Shown one piece after another: positions 63,479-64,000 of a DNA stretch of 64,000 bases. Where the stretch lies: NCBI GenBank assembly GCA_002733905.1, contig NVXK01000001.1:151770-215769 (forward strand), written 5' to 3'. Positions within the stretch are counted from its first letter, which is position 1. Each line of letters starts with the position of its first letter. Position numbers and translations under genes: made by a program. Under the pieces are notes generated by a model. The model was not told the origin of the DNA. It searched no databases and was given only the letters and a program-made list of their open reading frames with translations. Source of the DNA: Robiginitomaculum sp. (GTDB taxonomy: Bacteria > Pseudomonadota > Alphaproteobacteria > Caulobacterales > Maricaulaceae).

Positions 63479-64000
63479 TAGAAGCGCCCGTCAAATCTTG
63501 GTTGGCGTACTCGTACACTGGTTTCAATGAAAAATTTTCAACGACAGCCAAGTCACGTTGACGTAATTCAGGCTCAAGCAAATTCCACACTTTAGCATTA
63601 TTATAGAATGGCGTAGTTGGCCACAAATGATGGATTAAGTGATAATTCTGATACTGTAGTATGGGGTTTAATATCCACTCCTTACCCAATCGTATCGTTG
63701 TAGCAATTGTGAAGTTTTTCGACTGCCGAAGCTCCACTTTCTGATCTGGCCAATGCGCGTGCGGTAACCAGAAAAAGGAAAACCCAATGCCAACGAACGC
63801 AAGACGAGATGGAATAAACCAAAGCATAAGCACTTCGAGACCATAACCCGCAAAACAAGCCAAAAATATCGCTATGAACCCCGTCACCATGAAAGGCAGG
63901 GTTTGCTTTACGGCCTTCTTTGCCAATGGCGTTTTGGTTGACAGAGCTCTCAAACCGTAACCTAAGTCAATAACCATCCACCGGAACGGAAGTGTCCACC
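63471..64000 (-). CDS. Membrane fatty-acid desaturase / hydroxylase-like di-iron enzyme (5' end outside window)
   Basis: The C-terminal 176 residues are visible; the frame is open to the right edge. Two hydrophobic segments precede the cluster QNYHLIHHLWPTTPFYN, the third His box of FA_desaturase-type di-iron enzymes, with an earlier LPHAHWPD. The coupled rubredoxin argues for an electron supply like that of AlkB-type hydroxylases. Substrate unknown. Confidence 0.85.
   Translation of the reverse strand, partial: WTLPFRWMVIDLGYGLRALSTKTPLAKKAVKQTLPFMVTGFIAIFLACFAGYGLEVLMLWFIPSRLAFVGIGFSFFWLPHAHWPDQKVELRQSKNFTIATTIRLGKEWILNPILQYQNYHLIHHLWPTTPFYNNAKVWNLLEPELRQRDLAVVENFSLKPVYEYANQDLTGASNA

Noticed and set aside
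1-64000. CRISPR arrays, tRNA, rRNA or insertion sequences
   Set aside because: No regularly spaced repeats, no recognisable cloverleaf or rRNA sequence and no transposase were seen by reading; a dedicated scan would be needed to exclude a diverged tRNA.

Overview
The window looks like a moderately AT-rich alphaproteobacterial replicon. The clearest clue is a GTTC-N7-GTTC LexA box, the alphaproteobacterial SOS signature, in front of umuD (14201-14215). An ATP-type pckA, TonB-dependent uptake and a large acyl-CoA/Rieske catabolic cluster agree with this. I cannot name a genus. There are no rRNA or tRNA genes, no IS elements and no CRISPR arrays that I can see.

Left part, 1-25.3 kb, is a mobile or accessory segment. 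It opens with the end of an F-type conjugation operon (traN, traF, traH, traG), with TraN cut by the window edge. After it come selfish and stress genes, nearly all on the minus strand. These are two paralogous antitoxin-like regulators (8566-9291 orphan; 15019-15876 paired with a RES-domain toxin), a HigA antitoxin whose HigB toxin survives only as a C-terminal stump, a pentapeptide-repeat protein, pckA, and a umuDC operon whose UmuD carries Cys in place of the catalytic Ser. Further on lie FitAB-like, ParDE-like, TacAT-like and HigB(Gp49)/Xre-like toxin-antitoxin pairs, an adenine-methylase-like protein lacking the NPP(Y/F) motif, a structured intergenic region, an unrecognised small-protein plus membrane-protein pair, a tyrosine recombinase and a secreted metallo-beta-lactamase-fold hydrolase.

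Middle part, 25.9-42.8 kb, is an unusual lipid- or terpenoid-looking cluster. It holds two copies of an orphan cytochrome-oxidase subunit III/IV-like (NorE/NorF-like) pair without any catalytic subunit. It also holds two paralogous polytopic membrane proteins flanking a CrtI/PYROXD2-like flavoprotein, two CrtC/AttH-like proteins, and two APH-type kinases with the same N-terminal extension. An acyl-CoA synthetase, a HpcH/HpaI-type lyase, a ferredoxin-reductase-type flavoprotein, a TetR regulator and a frameshifted phosphatase complete it. This repeated gene set is my best candidate for an undescribed pathway.

Right part, 43-64 kb, is a catabolic region: a TonB receptor, two TetR regulators, an alpha/beta hydrolase, a WS/DGAT acyltransferase, then a long tightly packed minus-strand operon. 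In transcription order the operon runs: membrane di-iron desaturase/hydroxylase (cut by the right edge), a 56-residue rubredoxin, acyl-CoA synthetase, SDR, two acyl-CoA dehydrogenases (one with a methylsuccinyl-CoA-dehydrogenase-like N-terminal extension), Rieske oxygenase alpha and beta, enoyl-CoA hydratase, SDR, HSL-type esterase, enoyl-CoA hydratase, FadB-type bifunctional enzyme and aldehyde dehydrogenase. Together these would take up a hydrophobic compound, hydroxylate it, activate it to a CoA ester and beta-oxidise it. The substrate cannot be read from sequence.
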